The notes: a model not told the origin generated them from the sequence alone. Counted from the first letter of the stretch, positions 26,544-35,933 are shown. The stretch is DNA of 64,000 bases from an uncultured Victivallis sp. (GCA_944389935.1 CALXOE010000004.1:62001-126000); one strand, 5' to 3'. Made by a program: numbers and translations.

Positions 26544-26855
26544 TCATTTTTCCTCCGTCGCCGGAACCGAATAACGGATGACCTGTTCCCCCTCCTTGAC
26601 CAGTCCGAACTTTTCCCGGGCGACTTTTTCAACCGCTTCGGGCGAACGGGTCAGATCGGCGACTTCCGCACTGAGCCGGGCACTTTCATCGCGGTGATCG
26701 TTCAATTTTTCCGTGAGAGTTCCGAGTTCAGCCTGCTTCATCCGGTAGCTGCGGTAAACCGGCAGCAGCAGCACCATTGCTCCGGCGAAAATCAGCACCA
26801 GAACCAAAAGCAGCAGATAGGTCGACATCGAACTTTTTTTTCTGTTCTCGCTCAT
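26544..26855 (-). CDS. FtsB/DivIC-like septum formation protein
   Basis: A 103-residue bitopic membrane protein. After a short cytoplasmic end (MSENRKKSS) comes one helix (about 11-32, YLLLLVLVLIFAGAMVLLL) and then a coiled coil (about 36-70) and the FtsB/DivIC signature SPEAVEKVAREKFGLVKEGE (about 71-90). FtsB forms a complex with FtsL and FtsQ that activates septal wall synthesis. It lies 35 bases after rho on the same strand. GGAGGGGG precedes the ATG. The 188-base gap after it contains a small hairpin (26521-26541) and the LysM promoter. Confidence 0.85.
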   Translation of the reverse strand: MSENRKKSSMSTYLLLLVLVLIFAGAMVLLLPVYRSYRMKQAELGTLTEKLNDHRDESARLSAEVADLTRSPEAVEKVAREKFGLVKEGEQVIRYSVPATEEK

Positions 26856-26890
26856 GAATGCCCCCTCCCCGGCTTCCGTCCGGCCGGGAA

Positions 26891-28714
26891 TCAGTTGTTG
26901 TTCGGCTGCAGCGTCAGCAGGAACTCGATGTTGCTCCGGACTTTCTTCAGCCGTCCCAGCAGAAGCTCCATCGCCTCCGCCGCCGGGACGCCGTTGATCG
27001 CCTTGCGCAGCATCCAGACCTTGCTCAGCTCATCCGGGTGCAGCAGCAGCTCCTCCTTGCGCGTACCGGACTTCTCGACGTTGATCGCCGGATAGATGCG
27101 CCGGTCGGAGACGTTGCGGTCCAGATGCAGCTCCATATTGCCCGTGCCCTTGAACTCCTCGAAGATCACGTCGTCCATGCGGCTGCCGGTCTCGATGAGC
27201 GCGGTCGCGATGATCGTCAGACTTCCGTGGTTCTCGATGTTGCGCGCCGCGCCGAAGATCTTCTTGGGTTTGTGCAGCGCAGTCGCATCGACGCCGCCGG
27301 TGAGGATCTTGCCGCTGTGCGGCTGGAGCGTATTGTAAGCGCGCGCCAGGCGCGTGATGCTGTCGAGCAGGATCACAACATCATGTTTGTATTCGACCAT
27401 CCGCTTCGCTTTCTCGATCACCATCTCGGCGACCTGCACATGGCGCTCGGGCGGCTCGTCGAACGTCGAACTCACAACCTCCGCATCGACGCTGCGCTTC
27501 ATATCGGTCACCTCTTCCGGACGTTCATCGATAAGCAGGATGATGAGTTTCACCTCGGGATTGTTCGCCCGGATGCTGTTCGCGATTTTCTGGAGCAGCA
27601 CGGTTTTGCCGGTGCGCGGCGGGGCGACGATGAGTCCGCGCTGTCCCTTGCCGATCGGAGTCACCAGATCGACGATCCGCGTCGAAAAATCATTCGGATC
27701 CCGCTCGAGCACAAGCCGCTGCGTCGGGAAATAAGGGGTCAGGCTGTTGAATGGAATGATCTCTTTCTTGCGCTCGGGCGAATCGTTGTTGATGCTCTCG
27801 ACTTTCAGCATCGCGAAGAAACGCTCCTTTTCACGCGGCGTGCGGATCTGTCCCGCGACAAAGTCACCCGTCTTGAGCGCAAACCGCTTGATCTGAGAGG
27901 GCGAGAGATAAATATCCTCCGAGCACGGCAGATAGCAGTAACTCGCACTGCGCAGAAATCCGAAGCCGTCGGGCAGCACCTCGAGATAACCCGATCCGTA
28001 CATCTGCCCGCACTTTTCGGCATTCGCCCGCAGAATCTCGCACACGAGCGTCGACTTGTCGAGAGCGCCGATCCCCTCAATGCCGAGCTCCGCACCCATC
28101 GCGGCAAGCTCCTGCATCGATTTCTCCTGCAGTTCGGAGATATTCAGCGAAGAAACCACATGATCGCGCGGCACATCCCGGTCACGGCGGTTCCCGTTCC
28201 CGTTCCCGTTTCCGTTCCCGTTGCGTCGATGATCGCGCTCCTGGCGGTCAAAACGCTGCTGGCGATCGGGACGTTCAAACCGGTCGGGCCGATCGGTTTT
28301 CTCCCCCCTCTCTTCCCGCTCCGGTCGCGCGGGGGGATTCCCAGCAGTCTCTTCCGGCAGCGGCCGCTCCGGGGTTCTCCCGGTTGACGCGGAATCGAGT
28401 TCCTCGATCAGAAGCTCGCGCATGACCTCCTCCGCAGTCGGTTCCGCGATATGTGGAAGCTCTTCTGCGACAACTTGTTCCGTTGCAGGACCGACCGGAC
28501 GGCGCGGAGGACGGCCGCGGCGGCGGGGAACCGGGGCTGCGGCATGTTCGTCCGCTGCAGACGGAGAACCCGGCGCGGAGGGTGCTTCCGCCGTCACGTC
28601 GACGGATTTCTTCTTCGTCGAACCGGGACGCCGCCCGCGTTTTTTCGGACCGGGAGCGGCCTCGCCCGCGGAGCTTTCGTCGTTCATCGGAATGAGTTCA
28701 TCGGAGTCGTTCAT
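26891..28714 (-). CDS. rho: Transcription termination factor Rho with long N-terminal extension
   Basis: Rho is the hexameric RNA helicase that ends transcription. The 607-residue product is about 190 longer than E. coli Rho (419). The conserved part begins near residue 190 with the helical N-domain ([20 protein letters not shown]). The RNA-binding cold-shock fold [18 protein letters not shown] follows, then Walker A APPRTGKT (Lys370), Walker [17 protein letters not shown] and the Q/R loops. The extension (1-190) is rich in Pro, Glu, Arg, Lys and Asn, with a [12 protein letters not shown] stretch (about 24-31) and an NG repeat at about 165-175. It is probably disordered and may bind RNA or drive condensation. 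The gene lies 62 bases after coaE. Confidence 0.95.
   Translation of the reverse strand: MNDSDELIPMNDESSAGEAAPGPKKRGRRPGSTKKKSVDVTAEAPSAPGSPSAADEHAAAPVPRRRGRPPRRPVGPATEQVVAEELPHIAEPTAEEVMRELLIEELDSASTGRTPERPLPEETAGNPPARPEREERGEKTDRPDRFERPDRQQRFDRQERDHRRNGNGNGNGNGNRRDRDVPRDHVVSSLNISELQEKSMQELAAMGAELGIEGIGALDKSTLVCEILRANAEKCGQMYGSGYLEVLPDGFGFLRSASYCYLPCSEDIYLSPSQIKRFALKTGDFVAGQIRTPREKERFFAMLKVESINNDSPERKKEIIPFNSLTPYFPTQRLVLERDPNDFSTRIVDLVTPIGKGQRGLIVAPPRTGKTVLLQKIANSIRANNPEVKLIILLIDERPEEVTDMKRSVDAEVVSSTFDEPPERHVQVAEMVIEKAKRMVEYKHDVVILLDSITRLARAYNTLQPHSGKILTGGVDATALHKPKKIFGAARNIENHGSLTIIATALIETGSRMDDVIFEEFKGTGNMELHLDRNVSDRRIYPAINVEKSGTRKEELLLHPDELSKVWMLRKAINGVPAAEAMELLLGRLKKVRSNIEFLLTLQPNNN
28191..28220. 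repeat. Hexanucleotide tandem repeat (TTCCCG)5 inside rho
   Basis: Five 6-base units, four TTCCCG and one TTTCCG, encode five Asn-Gly pairs in the disordered part of Rho. Gain or loss of a unit would keep the frame and alter the length by two residues. Confidence 0.9.
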
Positions 28715-28776
28715 GTTGCTGTTCCTGCATCTTATTGAATTTGAATGTTCATCATAAATATCGCAATCGCGGACGC

Positions 28777-29391
28777 TTACGCATCCAGCCGCGGGGAAGT
28801 GGCGGCTTTCCAGTCCTCGATCAGCCGCTCCACCTGGAGTTCCAGTTCACGAATGTCGCCGTTGTTGATGAGGGCGATGTCCGCCCGCTCGAGTTTCGCA
28901 TCCGCGAACAACTGGCGCGCCTCCCGCCGGCGGATCTCCACGTCGGAGAAATGCCGCTGTTCCCGCAGTCTCGCGCGGCGAATCTCCGGCGCGGCCCAGA
29001 CAGCGACGACACGATCGAAATGTCCCTCGTAACCGGCCTCGTAGAGCAGCGGAATTTCATAAGCGCCGTCCGCGCCGTCCTTTCGGCAGCCGTCGATCAG
29101 CTCTTCGAGTTTCCGCGACAGCTCCGGATAGAGAAGCCCGGTCAGAAACTCAAGCTCTTCCGGCTTCTCAAAGACGATCTCTCCGACCCGGCGTCGATCG
29201 ACCGTTCCATCCGACGCCAGAACGCCGACACCCCAGCGCTCCGCAAGTCTGCGGGCAATCGCACCCCCGGGCTCGGCATACAACCCATGGCACAGTGAAT
29301 CCGCGTCGGCCGTCCGCCATCCGCGCGCAGCGAACGCGGCAAGCACGGAACTTTTCCCGCAGCCGAACGCACCGGTTATTCCCAGAATCAT
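28777..29391 (-). CDS. coaE: Dephospho-CoA kinase
   Basis: CoaE performs the final step of coenzyme A synthesis, phosphorylating the ribose 3'-OH of dephospho-CoA with ATP. The 204-residue length is normal. Seen are the P-loop [12 protein letters not shown] (4-15), [10 protein letters not shown] (about 28-37) and [15 protein letters not shown] (about 118-132), the CoA-binding region. The ATG at 29391 is chosen because the P-loop is then near the N-terminus; a longer frame to 29553 has no family support. No strong ribosome binding site is seen. The coaE-rho order also occurs in Chlamydiae. Confidence 0.93.
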   Translation of the reverse strand: MILGITGAFGCGKSSVLAAFAARGWRTADADSLCHGLYAEPGGAIARRLAERWGVGVLASDGTVDRRRVGEIVFEKPEELEFLTGLLYPELSRKLEELIDGCRKDGADGAYEIPLLYEAGYEGHFDRVVAVWAAPEIRRARLREQRHFSDVEIRRREARQLFADAKLERADIALINNGDIRELELQVERLIEDWKAATSPRLDA

Positions 29392-29617
29392 AGAAAATCG
29401 TCTCGTCAATCCCCAGCCCGGAAACACAACTTCCGGTGGCCGTTTGTCTTGAATAGAGTCTCCCGAAAAAATCCGGCGACCCCGTCTGGATAAAGAGCTT
29501 TGAACGGGAGAGATTCTTTCTCCCGACAGCGACAAAGCACGCTGTTTTATCATAAATTAACTTGATTTATTCATTTTGCAAGTGCATTTTAAAGAAAATT
29601 CACAATATTGGAGCAAA

Positions 29618-30175
29618 ATGAAACCGGAAATCATTGGGAAGAGAGTGCTCGGCGAGGGCCGTTTCCTGACCCTGAGCGAACTCGAATACAACGACGGCAG
29701 CGGCAAACTCCGCCGCTGGGAGGCCTGCGACCGCGCCGGAAACGGGGCGGCCGCCTTTATTCTCGCGCACATCGTGCCGGACGATGAACTGCTGTTCGTC
29801 CGTCAGTTCCGCCCGCCCGCCGGACGGCTCATGCTCGAATTTCCGGCCGGACTCATCGACCCCGGCGAAACACCCGAGGAGACCGCCGTCCGCGAACTCT
29901 ATGAAGAAACCGGCTACCGCGGCAGAGTCATCGGCTGTTCCCGTCCCGGCTGGAGTTCTCCCGGCCTCACCGGAGAAACCATCTGCATGGTAAAAATAGA
30001 AATCGACGGTGACGCTTACCGCGGTCAAACCGTCGAATCTCATCCCGAGGAGTGTGAACACATCGAAGTGTTCCGCGTCAGACGCGCGGAACTGGCTGCG
30101 TTCGTGGCCGCGCAGGAAGCGCAGGGTGTCGGCATCGACACGAAGATCTACACCTACCTCGCGGCCATGGAGTGA
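29618..30175 (+). CDS. Nudix hydrolase (ADP-ribose pyrophosphatase-like)
   Basis: A 185-residue protein of the NudF/ADPRase type, which splits ADP-ribose or related nucleotide sugars. It has the complete Nudix box GLIDPGETPEETAVRELYEE (about 78-97) followed by TGYRG, with the proline about 16 residues after the box region typical of this subtype. GGAG lies six bases before the ATG at 29618. It begins a new transcript divergent from coaE; the 226-base gap between them is AT-rich near the gene and shows no convincing promoter. It ends three bases from the stop of the convergent yeiH gene. Confidence 0.88.
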   Translation: MKPEIIGKRVLGEGRFLTLSELEYNDGSGKLRRWEACDRAGNGAAAFILAHIVPDDELLFVRQFRPPAGRLMLEFPAGLIDPGETPEETAVRELYEETGYRGRVIGCSRPGWSSPGLTGETICMVKIEIDGDAYRGQTVESHPEECEHIEVFRVRRAELAAFVAAQEAQGVGIDTKIYTYLAAME

Positions 30176-30178
30176 CTT

Positions 30179-31165
30179 TTACTTCACGAGCCCGAAGTGA
30201 ATCGCCGCGCACCAGACCGACGCGAGGATGATCCAGAGCACCACGCCGTGAATCACCGGCTTGAGACCCAGCTCCTTGAGCTTCGCGCGGTTCAGATTCG
30301 CGCCGATGAGGAAGAGCGTCACGATCATCATGTACTTCGAGAGCTCCTTGAGGAAGTGTCCCGCTTCGACCGTCCCCGGAATCCAGGTCACCAGCGCCGA
30401 CGCGATCAGGAAGCCGGGGATGAACCACGGAACCTTGAACCGGATCTTCCGCTTCTCCCCCTCCGCCGCCTCCGCGACGAACATCGAGAGGAACATCGTC
30501 ACCGGGATGATCCAGAGCGCCCGGGCGAGTTTCACGGTCGTGCCGACCTCCAGCGCCTCCGGTCCATAGGCCATCGAAGCGCCGACTACCGAACTCGTGT
30601 CGTGAATGCCGAGCGCCGACCAGTAACCGAACTGATACTCGCTCATCCCGAGTGCGTGACCAACCGCCGGGAACACCAGCAGCGCCACCGCGTTCAACGT
30701 GAATACCACCGCCGAGGCGATCGCAATGTCGTGCGCTTTCGCTTTCAGAACCGGAGCCGCAGCCGCAATCGCGCTGCCGCCGCAGATCGAGGTGCCGACG
30801 CTGATGAGATACATCGTGTTCTTCTGCAAACCGAGCCGCTTGCCGAGCAGCACGCCGAGCCCGAGTCCCATCGCAATTCCCACGAGCGTGTAGATGATTC
30901 CGTGCGCACCGGCCTTGAGCACTTCAACAAGATTCATGCCGCAGCCCATCCCCACGATCGCCGCTCCCAGCAGCGGAGAGGTCAGTTTCGCCGTCAAGGC
31001 CTCAAACGGATTCCCCCATGCCACCGCGAAGATCACGCCGCAGATCACCGCCACCCCGGGCGCGTGATTCCGCAGCTGGGGGAATACCCACGGCAGAATG
31101 AAAAATGCGGCGGCAAGCGCCAGAAATACCCCTTGTTTGATGCGGAATTCAAGATTCGGTTTCAT
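30179..31165 (-). CDS. YeiH-like putative sulfate exporter family transporter
   Basis: A polytopic inner membrane protein of 328 residues of the UPF0324/YeiH family (PF03601), with about ten helices. Family landmarks are MGCGMNLVEVLKAG (about 73-86), GTSICGGSAIAAAAPV (about 123-138) and DTSSVVGASMAYG (about 191-203). YeiH proteins are induced by LysR regulators and have been linked to sulfur compounds such as sulfite or taurine-derived sulfonates, but transport data are limited. AAGGAG precedes the ATG. The divergent lysR gene next to it mirrors the yeiE-yeiH pair of E. coli. Confidence 0.88.
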   Translation of the reverse strand: MKPNLEFRIKQGVFLALAAAFFILPWVFPQLRNHAPGVAVICGVIFAVAWGNPFEALTAKLTSPLLGAAIVGMGCGMNLVEVLKAGAHGIIYTLVGIAMGLGLGVLLGKRLGLQKNTMYLISVGTSICGGSAIAAAAPVLKAKAHDIAIASAVVFTLNAVALLVFPAVGHALGMSEYQFGYWSALGIHDTSSVVGASMAYGPEALEVGTTVKLARALWIIPVTMFLSMFVAEAAEGEKRKIRFKVPWFIPGFLIASALVTWIPGTVEAGHFLKELSKYMMIVTLFLIGANLNRAKLKELGLKPVIHGVVLWIILASVWCAAIHFGLVK

Positions 31166-31203
31166 ACCCGGGCTCCTTATGGTTTGGTGAAACGTTGTCG
31201 TAT

Positions 31204-31231
31204 AATATAACCACTGTTTTAAAAATTTAAA
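31204..31231 (-). promoter_or_regulatory. Promoter for yeiH-like gene
   Basis: On the minus strand TTTAAA (31226-31231), 16 bases and TATATT (31204-31209). The -35 is weak, in line with a need for an activator bound at 31243-31256. Confidence 0.4.
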
Positions 31232-31235
31232 ATTA

Positions 31236-31264
31236 TTGCCGATTATCTATTGATAAATTATAAT
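31236..31264 (+). promoter_or_regulatory. Promoter for lysR
   Basis: TTGCCG (31236-31241), a 17-base spacer and a perfect TATAAT (31259-31264). The start would be near 31271, 24 bases before the ATG. Confidence 0.55.
31243..31256. promoter_or_regulatory. LysR-type box (T-N11-A)
   Basis: TTATCTATTGATAA carries inverted arms TTATC/GATAA and fits the T-N11-A rule of LysR regulators. It lies in the spacer of the lysR promoter and just upstream of the yeiH -35 box, so one site could repress lysR and activate yeiH. Confidence 0.5.
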
Positions 31265-31294
31265 TATAGGTATAAAGTAATTCGGGAGGCAACG

Positions 31295-32173
31295 ATGATC
31301 GATCGAAAACTGGAAATCTTCCGAATGGCGGCACAGCTCCGGAACTTTACGGAGACCGCGACGGTGCTCGGCATGACGCAGCCGAACGTGACGCACCAGC
31401 TCGCTCTGCTCGAAAAAGAGCTCAACGTCCGGCTCTTCGTCCGGGACGGACGGCGCATGAAGCTCACTCCGGCGGGGAAAGCTCTGGCCGAGGAGTGCGA
31501 ACAGCTTTTCGCCGGCGCGGAGAAGCTCGTTCGCTCGGTTCAGTGCGCAGCCTCCGGGGTCCGCAACTTCACCGTCGGAGGAACACTCACCGCGGGGGGG
31601 TATCTGCTGCCGGGACTCATGTCGGCTTATATGAAACGCCATCCGGAAAACAGCCTCGAACTGAAAATCGCCAATACGCACGGCATCGAGGAGCTGCTCA
31701 CCACGCAGAAGCTCGATGTGGCATTGGTGGAGGGTCCGTTCGAGCAGAAATTTTTCTTCTCAACTCCGTTCTGCCGCGATGAACTTGTTCCCGCTTTCGC
31801 TCCCGGAACATGTCCGGCGGAGTTTTCGCTCGAAGCGTATCTGCGCGAGGGGAAACGGCTGATATTGCGCGAAGCGGGTTCCGGCACGCGCTACCATTTC
31901 GAGCGATTTCTGAAACAGAATGACCTGCCCCGTCCGAATCCAGGCAATGTTCTGGAAGTAAACAGCTTCGACGCATTGAAACTCTTCGTGCGGCAGGGGA
32001 TCGGCATCACGGTCATTTCGCAACTCGCGATCCGCGACGAGCTTGCGGCGGGCTGGCTCGAGTGCGGCCGTTTCACCGAGGGAGCGATCGAACGGGAGCT
32101 CAATTTCATCTATCTGCCGGGGGAAAATCTGCGTTTTGCCGAGGAGTTCATCGCATTCTGCCGCCAGGCGTGA
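31295..32173 (+). CDS. LysR-family transcriptional regulator
   Basis: A 292-residue DNA-binding regulator with the N-terminal winged helix-turn-helix (about 1-60; NFTETATVLGMTQPNVTHQL at 17-36) and a periplasmic-binding-like sensor domain (about 90-292). It is divergent from the yeiH-like gene and most likely controls it; the intergenic box supports this. GGAGG lies eight bases before the ATG at 31295. It resembles the YeiE/CysB-like or CbbR branch, but the ligand cannot be inferred. Confidence 0.9.
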   Translation: MIDRKLEIFRMAAQLRNFTETATVLGMTQPNVTHQLALLEKELNVRLFVRDGRRMKLTPAGKALAEECEQLFAGAEKLVRSVQCAASGVRNFTVGGTLTAGGYLLPGLMSAYMKRHPENSLELKIANTHGIEELLTTQKLDVALVEGPFEQKFFFSTPFCRDELVPAFAPGTCPAEFSLEAYLREGKRLILREAGSGTRYHFERFLKQNDLPRPNPGNVLEVNSFDALKLFVRQGIGITVISQLAIRDELAAGWLECGRFTEGAIERELNFIYLPGENLRFAEEFIAFCRQA

Positions 32174-32189
32174 CCCCCTCGGGGAGCGG

Positions 32190-34256
32190 CTACAGCCACT
32201 CGCGTTTCCGGAAGTCGGGCGGGAAATCGGGATAGAGCTTCGACACTCCCTCTCCGCGCCTCACGTGAAACCGGCGGCCGCGCCCGTCGACCCAGACACT
32301 GTGATCCGGCAGCGGCAACCGGGTCACCAGCACCGGGGTCTCTCCGGCGGACGGCCCGGCAAACGGCAGAGGAGAATTCGCCCGGAACGCCTCGCAGGCT
32401 GATTCGTCAAGTTCGGCAAACGGTTCAACGGCAGAAACGCCGCAACGCTGCAGCTCTTTCGCCGCGCGGGAGTTGCACACGGGCAACGGGAACGAGGCCA
32501 CCATCCGGCAATCGGGCGGCAGCTCCCGCAACAGTTCCAATCCATATATGCCGCCGATCCGGAACGTGCGGACTCCCTCCCCATATGCGGCCCGGAGCTT
32601 CTCCCGCAGTGCGGCGAGCTCCCCCTCCGGCACGAAACCAGGCAGAACGAACTCCTCCCCGCAAGACTGCCACTCCGCAACTGCGGCGACCGGTGCGGCG
32701 GACTCGCGTGCGAAAAGTTCCAGCGCGGCAGCCCCCGCAGAATCGGCGAGCTCCGGCGTCAACCGTTCCGCCGCCCACGCCCAGAATTCGCGTCGGAGCG
32801 ACTTGAGCACGCTGGCCGGAACGAAAAAGGCGCCCGCGATTTTCACATCGACATCGGGTGCGCTCCACGGTTCCGGCACGGCAGAACCGAACGCCGCACA
32901 CGCATCCCCGATTGAAAACGGACGGTTTCCGGCCGGGGCGAAATCGACTTCGCGCTCCCACTCTTCCCCAGGCAGTTCCGCGATGGAACCGCACCATTTC
33001 GACGCGCTCAACTGCAGTGACACCTTGAGCGGATGCCGTCCTGCGGGCAGCGATGCCGCCTGGCGGCTGAAATCATACCCGTTTTCGCCGATCTTGTAGA
33101 GCAGCCAGCCGGAACGTGCCGAGTAGTTGCCGGGGATGAAACAGAGCGTTCCGGGACGTACTTTCACCACCTCCGCGCCCCGGCTCCGCAACGAAATCAG
33201 CGTAAAACTCTCCCCCTCCCCCCCCTCGGGCGGAACGGAACGGAGCCGGTCGCCGAGATGGAGTTTTTCCAGAGCGGAAACCGTAATTCCGCCGGGAGTC
33301 CGCTTTTCGACCCGGCCGGCGACGACACCGAACGACCCGAGGCGCTCCGCATCGACCAGCGTCCGGTATTCCCGTGCAAAGAAGTAACCGTTTGAAGCGC
33401 GCCGCGTCGCCGTCGAGCGCAGCAGCTGCTCCGCCTCCGCAAGGAGTCCGGGGGGCGAATCGACCGGACCGTCGAGCAGCAGCCGGTACGCTTTCACGGT
33501 TTTCCAGACATAATCGGGCGAACGCAGCCGCCCCTCGATTTTCAGGGAAGCGACGCCGATACGCCGCAGCTCCGGCAGCAGCGGGACTCCATACAGATCG
33601 CGCGGCGAGAGGAAGAACCCGCTCTTCCCGCCGATTTCGTACCGGCGGCGGCACGGCTGCTTGCATTTGCCGCGGTTGCCGCTGCCACTCCCGGTCGCCG
33701 AGGAGAGCAGACACTGCCCCGAGAGCGAACAGCAGAGCGATCCGTGAATGAACACCTCAAGCTCGAGCTCCGACTGTTCCGCAATCGCCCGGAGCTCGTC
33801 GAGCGTGACCTGTCGTTCGAGGATCACGCGCCGGATTCCGAGCCGCGCCGCGGCGGCGACTCCAGCCGAGTTATGAATTCCCATCTGCGTAGAAGCGTGC
33901 AACGTCAGCGACGGAAAATATTCCCGAGCGAGTGCGAGCACCCCGAGGTCCTGCACGATCAGCGCGTCGGGCCCGAGTTTCGCGAGTTCCGCGAGGTATT
34001 CCGCCACTTCCGGCAATTCGCGCTCTTTCACGAGCGTATTGAGCGTGAGATAAAGTTTCCGGCCGCGCGCATGCGCGTACTCCAGCAGCCGCGCAAGCGA
34101 ATCGGGGGTGAAATTCTCCGCCCGTTCGCGGGCGTTGAACCTCCCGAGCCCGCAGTAAACCGCATCCGCTCCGGCATCATACGCCGCAAGCGCGGTCTCG
34201 AGATTCCCCGCCGGAGCGAGCAGTTCCGGGCGGTCTGTCACACCGATCTTCTTCAT
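32190..34256 (-). CDS. Peptidase U32 family protein (RlhA/YegQ-like) with C-terminal domain
   Basis: A 688-residue member of the U32 family, several of which are now known to modify RNA: RlhA hydroxylates C2501 of 23S rRNA. The N-terminal TIM-barrel domain starts ELLAPAGNLETALAAYDAGA (about 10-29) and continues with DAVYCGL. It has the U32 signature EVFIHGSLCCSLSGQCLLSS (about 168-187) and a Cys cluster (CKQPCRRRY) that fits an iron-sulfur site. The long second half (about 400-688) resembles DUF3656-type extensions. The start overlaps the stop of the helicase gene (ATGA), so both are translated together. Confidence 0.85.
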   Translation of the reverse strand: MKKIGVTDRPELLAPAGNLETALAAYDAGADAVYCGLGRFNARERAENFTPDSLARLLEYAHARGRKLYLTLNTLVKERELPEVAEYLAELAKLGPDALIVQDLGVLALAREYFPSLTLHASTQMGIHNSAGVAAAARLGIRRVILERQVTLDELRAIAEQSELELEVFIHGSLCCSLSGQCLLSSATGSGSGNRGKCKQPCRRRYEIGGKSGFFLSPRDLYGVPLLPELRRIGVASLKIEGRLRSPDYVWKTVKAYRLLLDGPVDSPPGLLAEAEQLLRSTATRRASNGYFFAREYRTLVDAERLGSFGVVAGRVEKRTPGGITVSALEKLHLGDRLRSVPPEGGEGESFTLISLRSRGAEVVKVRPGTLCFIPGNYSARSGWLLYKIGENGYDFSRQAASLPAGRHPLKVSLQLSASKWCGSIAELPGEEWEREVDFAPAGNRPFSIGDACAAFGSAVPEPWSAPDVDVKIAGAFFVPASVLKSLRREFWAWAAERLTPELADSAGAAALELFARESAAPVAAVAEWQSCGEEFVLPGFVPEGELAALREKLRAAYGEGVRTFRIGGIYGLELLRELPPDCRMVASFPLPVCNSRAAKELQRCGVSAVEPFAELDESACEAFRANSPLPFAGPSAGETPVLVTRLPLPDHSVWVDGRGRRFHVRRGEGVSKLYPDFPPDFRKREWL

Positions 34257-35635
34257 TTGGAATAAGCCTCATGTTCGCGGCGGCGGGCGCTCACACTCTC
34301 CTCGCTGGTACCCGCGCTGACCAGTTCATACAGCAGCGCCTGCTCCTTGCCGGGAGCGGGGCGCAGAATCCGGCCGAGACGCTGCACATGCTCGCGCACA
34401 CTCGCCGACCCCGAAAGAACGATCCCGACCGCGACCGCCGGAACGTCCACCCCCTCATTCAACACCTTGCTCGTGACCAGCACCGTGCACCGGCCCTCGC
34501 GAAAGAGATTCAGAAACTCCCTGCGCTCACCCGGTTTCGTCCGGTGCGTGATGACCGGCCAGCAGAACCGGCGGCCGAGATCGTAAGCCGTCGCGTTGTC
34601 CGCCGTGAAAATAATGATCCTCTCGCCCGCGTGCCGGCTCACGATCTCCCAGACCATGCGGATCTTCGCCTCGCCGCCGCGCGCGATGCGCCGCTGTTCC
34701 AGAAACGCCCGGAACACCTCCCGACCGTGCGGATGGCGCGCACACAGCCCGAGAAACCGCCCCCACTCCGATTTGAACCGGAAATTCAACCGGTTCGCAG
34801 CGAGAAAATCGGTGTACACCCTGCGGTTGCGCGCATACGCCTCCGCTTCCTCCGGATCAAGTTCGACCGCAACCGGAATCGTCCGGTAGTGCGACAAAAC
34901 CTTCCCCTCGAGCTCTCCGATCCCGACCCGGCAGACGATCGGCCCGATCAGATCCTCGAGCACGGCGGCGCGATCCTCCGGCAGCTCCGGCGTAGCCGAG
35001 AGCCCGAGCCGGTACGGTGCGATCGCCATCGCCGCCGCGAGCCGCGTCTCCGGCCCCGGCAGGTGGTGGCACTCGTCCGCCACGAGCAGGGCGAAACGGT
35101 TGCCGATGAACTCCATGTTCAACACCGCCGAATCATAGGTGCTGACCGTCAAGTCCCGAATCTCATGCTCCCCGCCGCCGAGCATACCGATTTCACGTTG
35201 GAAAAAGTGTTCCAACACCCCCACCCACTGCCCGAGCAGGTCGATCGTCGGCACGAGATAGATCGCCGGCCGCTTCAGGAAAGCCGTCACCATCACCGCA
35301 AGCACCGTCTTGCCGCTGCCCGTCGGCAACGCGGCAACCCCGCGGAAGAGCCCTGAACGCCAGGCCTCGAAAGCGGCTCTCTGGTGCGGCCGCGGCACAA
35401 GTTCCACCGCGAGCGCCAGATCCTCCAGCGGCGCAAACGCCCGGGCCGCATCCCGAAACGCGATTCCCGCCCCCTGAAGTCCGAACACGATCGAGGCGTA
35501 GTCGCATCCCCGCCCCCGAAAATTCCGCGTCCGTTCATCAAAACGCAGAAAACGACGGAGCTGTTCAGGCAGCTCCGCCGTATCCATACCGGAAAGCGTC
35601 AGCGTCCCGGCCTCAAAGGCGAGAATCGGCTTCAT
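34253..35635 (-). CDS. SF2 DEAD/DEAH-box helicase (XPB-like)
   Basis: A 460-residue helicase of superfamily 2. Seen motifs are Q-like RPHQRAAFEAW (about 82-92), Walker A LPTGSGKTVLA (about 103-113), Walker B VADECHHLPG (DECH, about 186-195), LSATPE (motif III, about 211-216), and the C-terminal VLNEGVDVPAVAVGIV and QRLGRILRP (motif VI). The order and DECH box resemble bacterial XPB/Ssl2-like helicases. An N-terminal damage-recognition-like segment of about 80 residues is present. It overlaps its two neighbours by four bases each, which marks a tight operon with the small membrane protein and the U32 protein. Partners and substrate are unknown. Confidence 0.88.
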   Translation of the reverse strand: MKPILAFEAGTLTLSGMDTAELPEQLRRFLRFDERTRNFRGRGCDYASIVFGLQGAGIAFRDAARAFAPLEDLALAVELVPRPHQRAAFEAWRSGLFRGVAALPTGSGKTVLAVMVTAFLKRPAIYLVPTIDLLGQWVGVLEHFFQREIGMLGGGEHEIRDLTVSTYDSAVLNMEFIGNRFALLVADECHHLPGPETRLAAAMAIAPYRLGLSATPELPEDRAAVLEDLIGPIVCRVGIGELEGKVLSHYRTIPVAVELDPEEAEAYARNRRVYTDFLAANRLNFRFKSEWGRFLGLCARHPHGREVFRAFLEQRRIARGGEAKIRMVWEIVSRHAGERIIIFTADNATAYDLGRRFCWPVITHRTKPGERREFLNLFREGRCTVLVTSKVLNEGVDVPAVAVGIVLSGSASVREHVQRLGRILRPAPGKEQALLYELVSAGTSEESVSARRREHEAYSK

Positions 35636-35913
35636 CGCAGATTCTGCGGCCGGAATGCACCGATCGCCCCGACGGTGAAAAACACGACGAGGGCAATCAC
35701 CACAACCGTCCAGCCGTATTCAATCACCCGCCGGCCGAACTCCTCAATCCGGCCGCTGACCAGCAGAAAGAGCGCGACGAGAATCCCCACCGTAATCCCG
35801 GCGGAAAGCCCCCATCGCAACCCCCGCTTCCAATCCGGATAATCAGGGATATCCACGGCTTCGATCTGCCGCATCAGCTCTTTGAATCTGGGATCGTCTT
35901 CCGGATCGCTCAT
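35632..35913 (-). CDS. Small membrane protein with two helices
   Basis: A 93-residue protein with an acidic cytoplasmic N-terminus (MSDPEDDPRFKELMRQ), one helix at about 37-53 (SAGITVGILVALFLLVS) and a second at about 66-85. No family was recognised. GGAGG lies before the ATG, and the end overlaps the helicase start (ATGA). It begins a three-gene operon and may anchor one of its partners, which is inference. Confidence 0.7.
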   Translation of the reverse strand: MSDPEDDPRFKELMRQIEAVDIPDYPDWKRGLRWGLSAGITVGILVALFLLVSGRIEEFGRRVIEYGWTVVVIALVVFFTVGAIGAFRPQNLR

Positions 35914-35933
35914 AGTTCCTCCGAATCGGATGT

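Noticed and set aside
26858..28387. Plus-strand open frame of 509 codons
   Set aside because: Antisense to rho.
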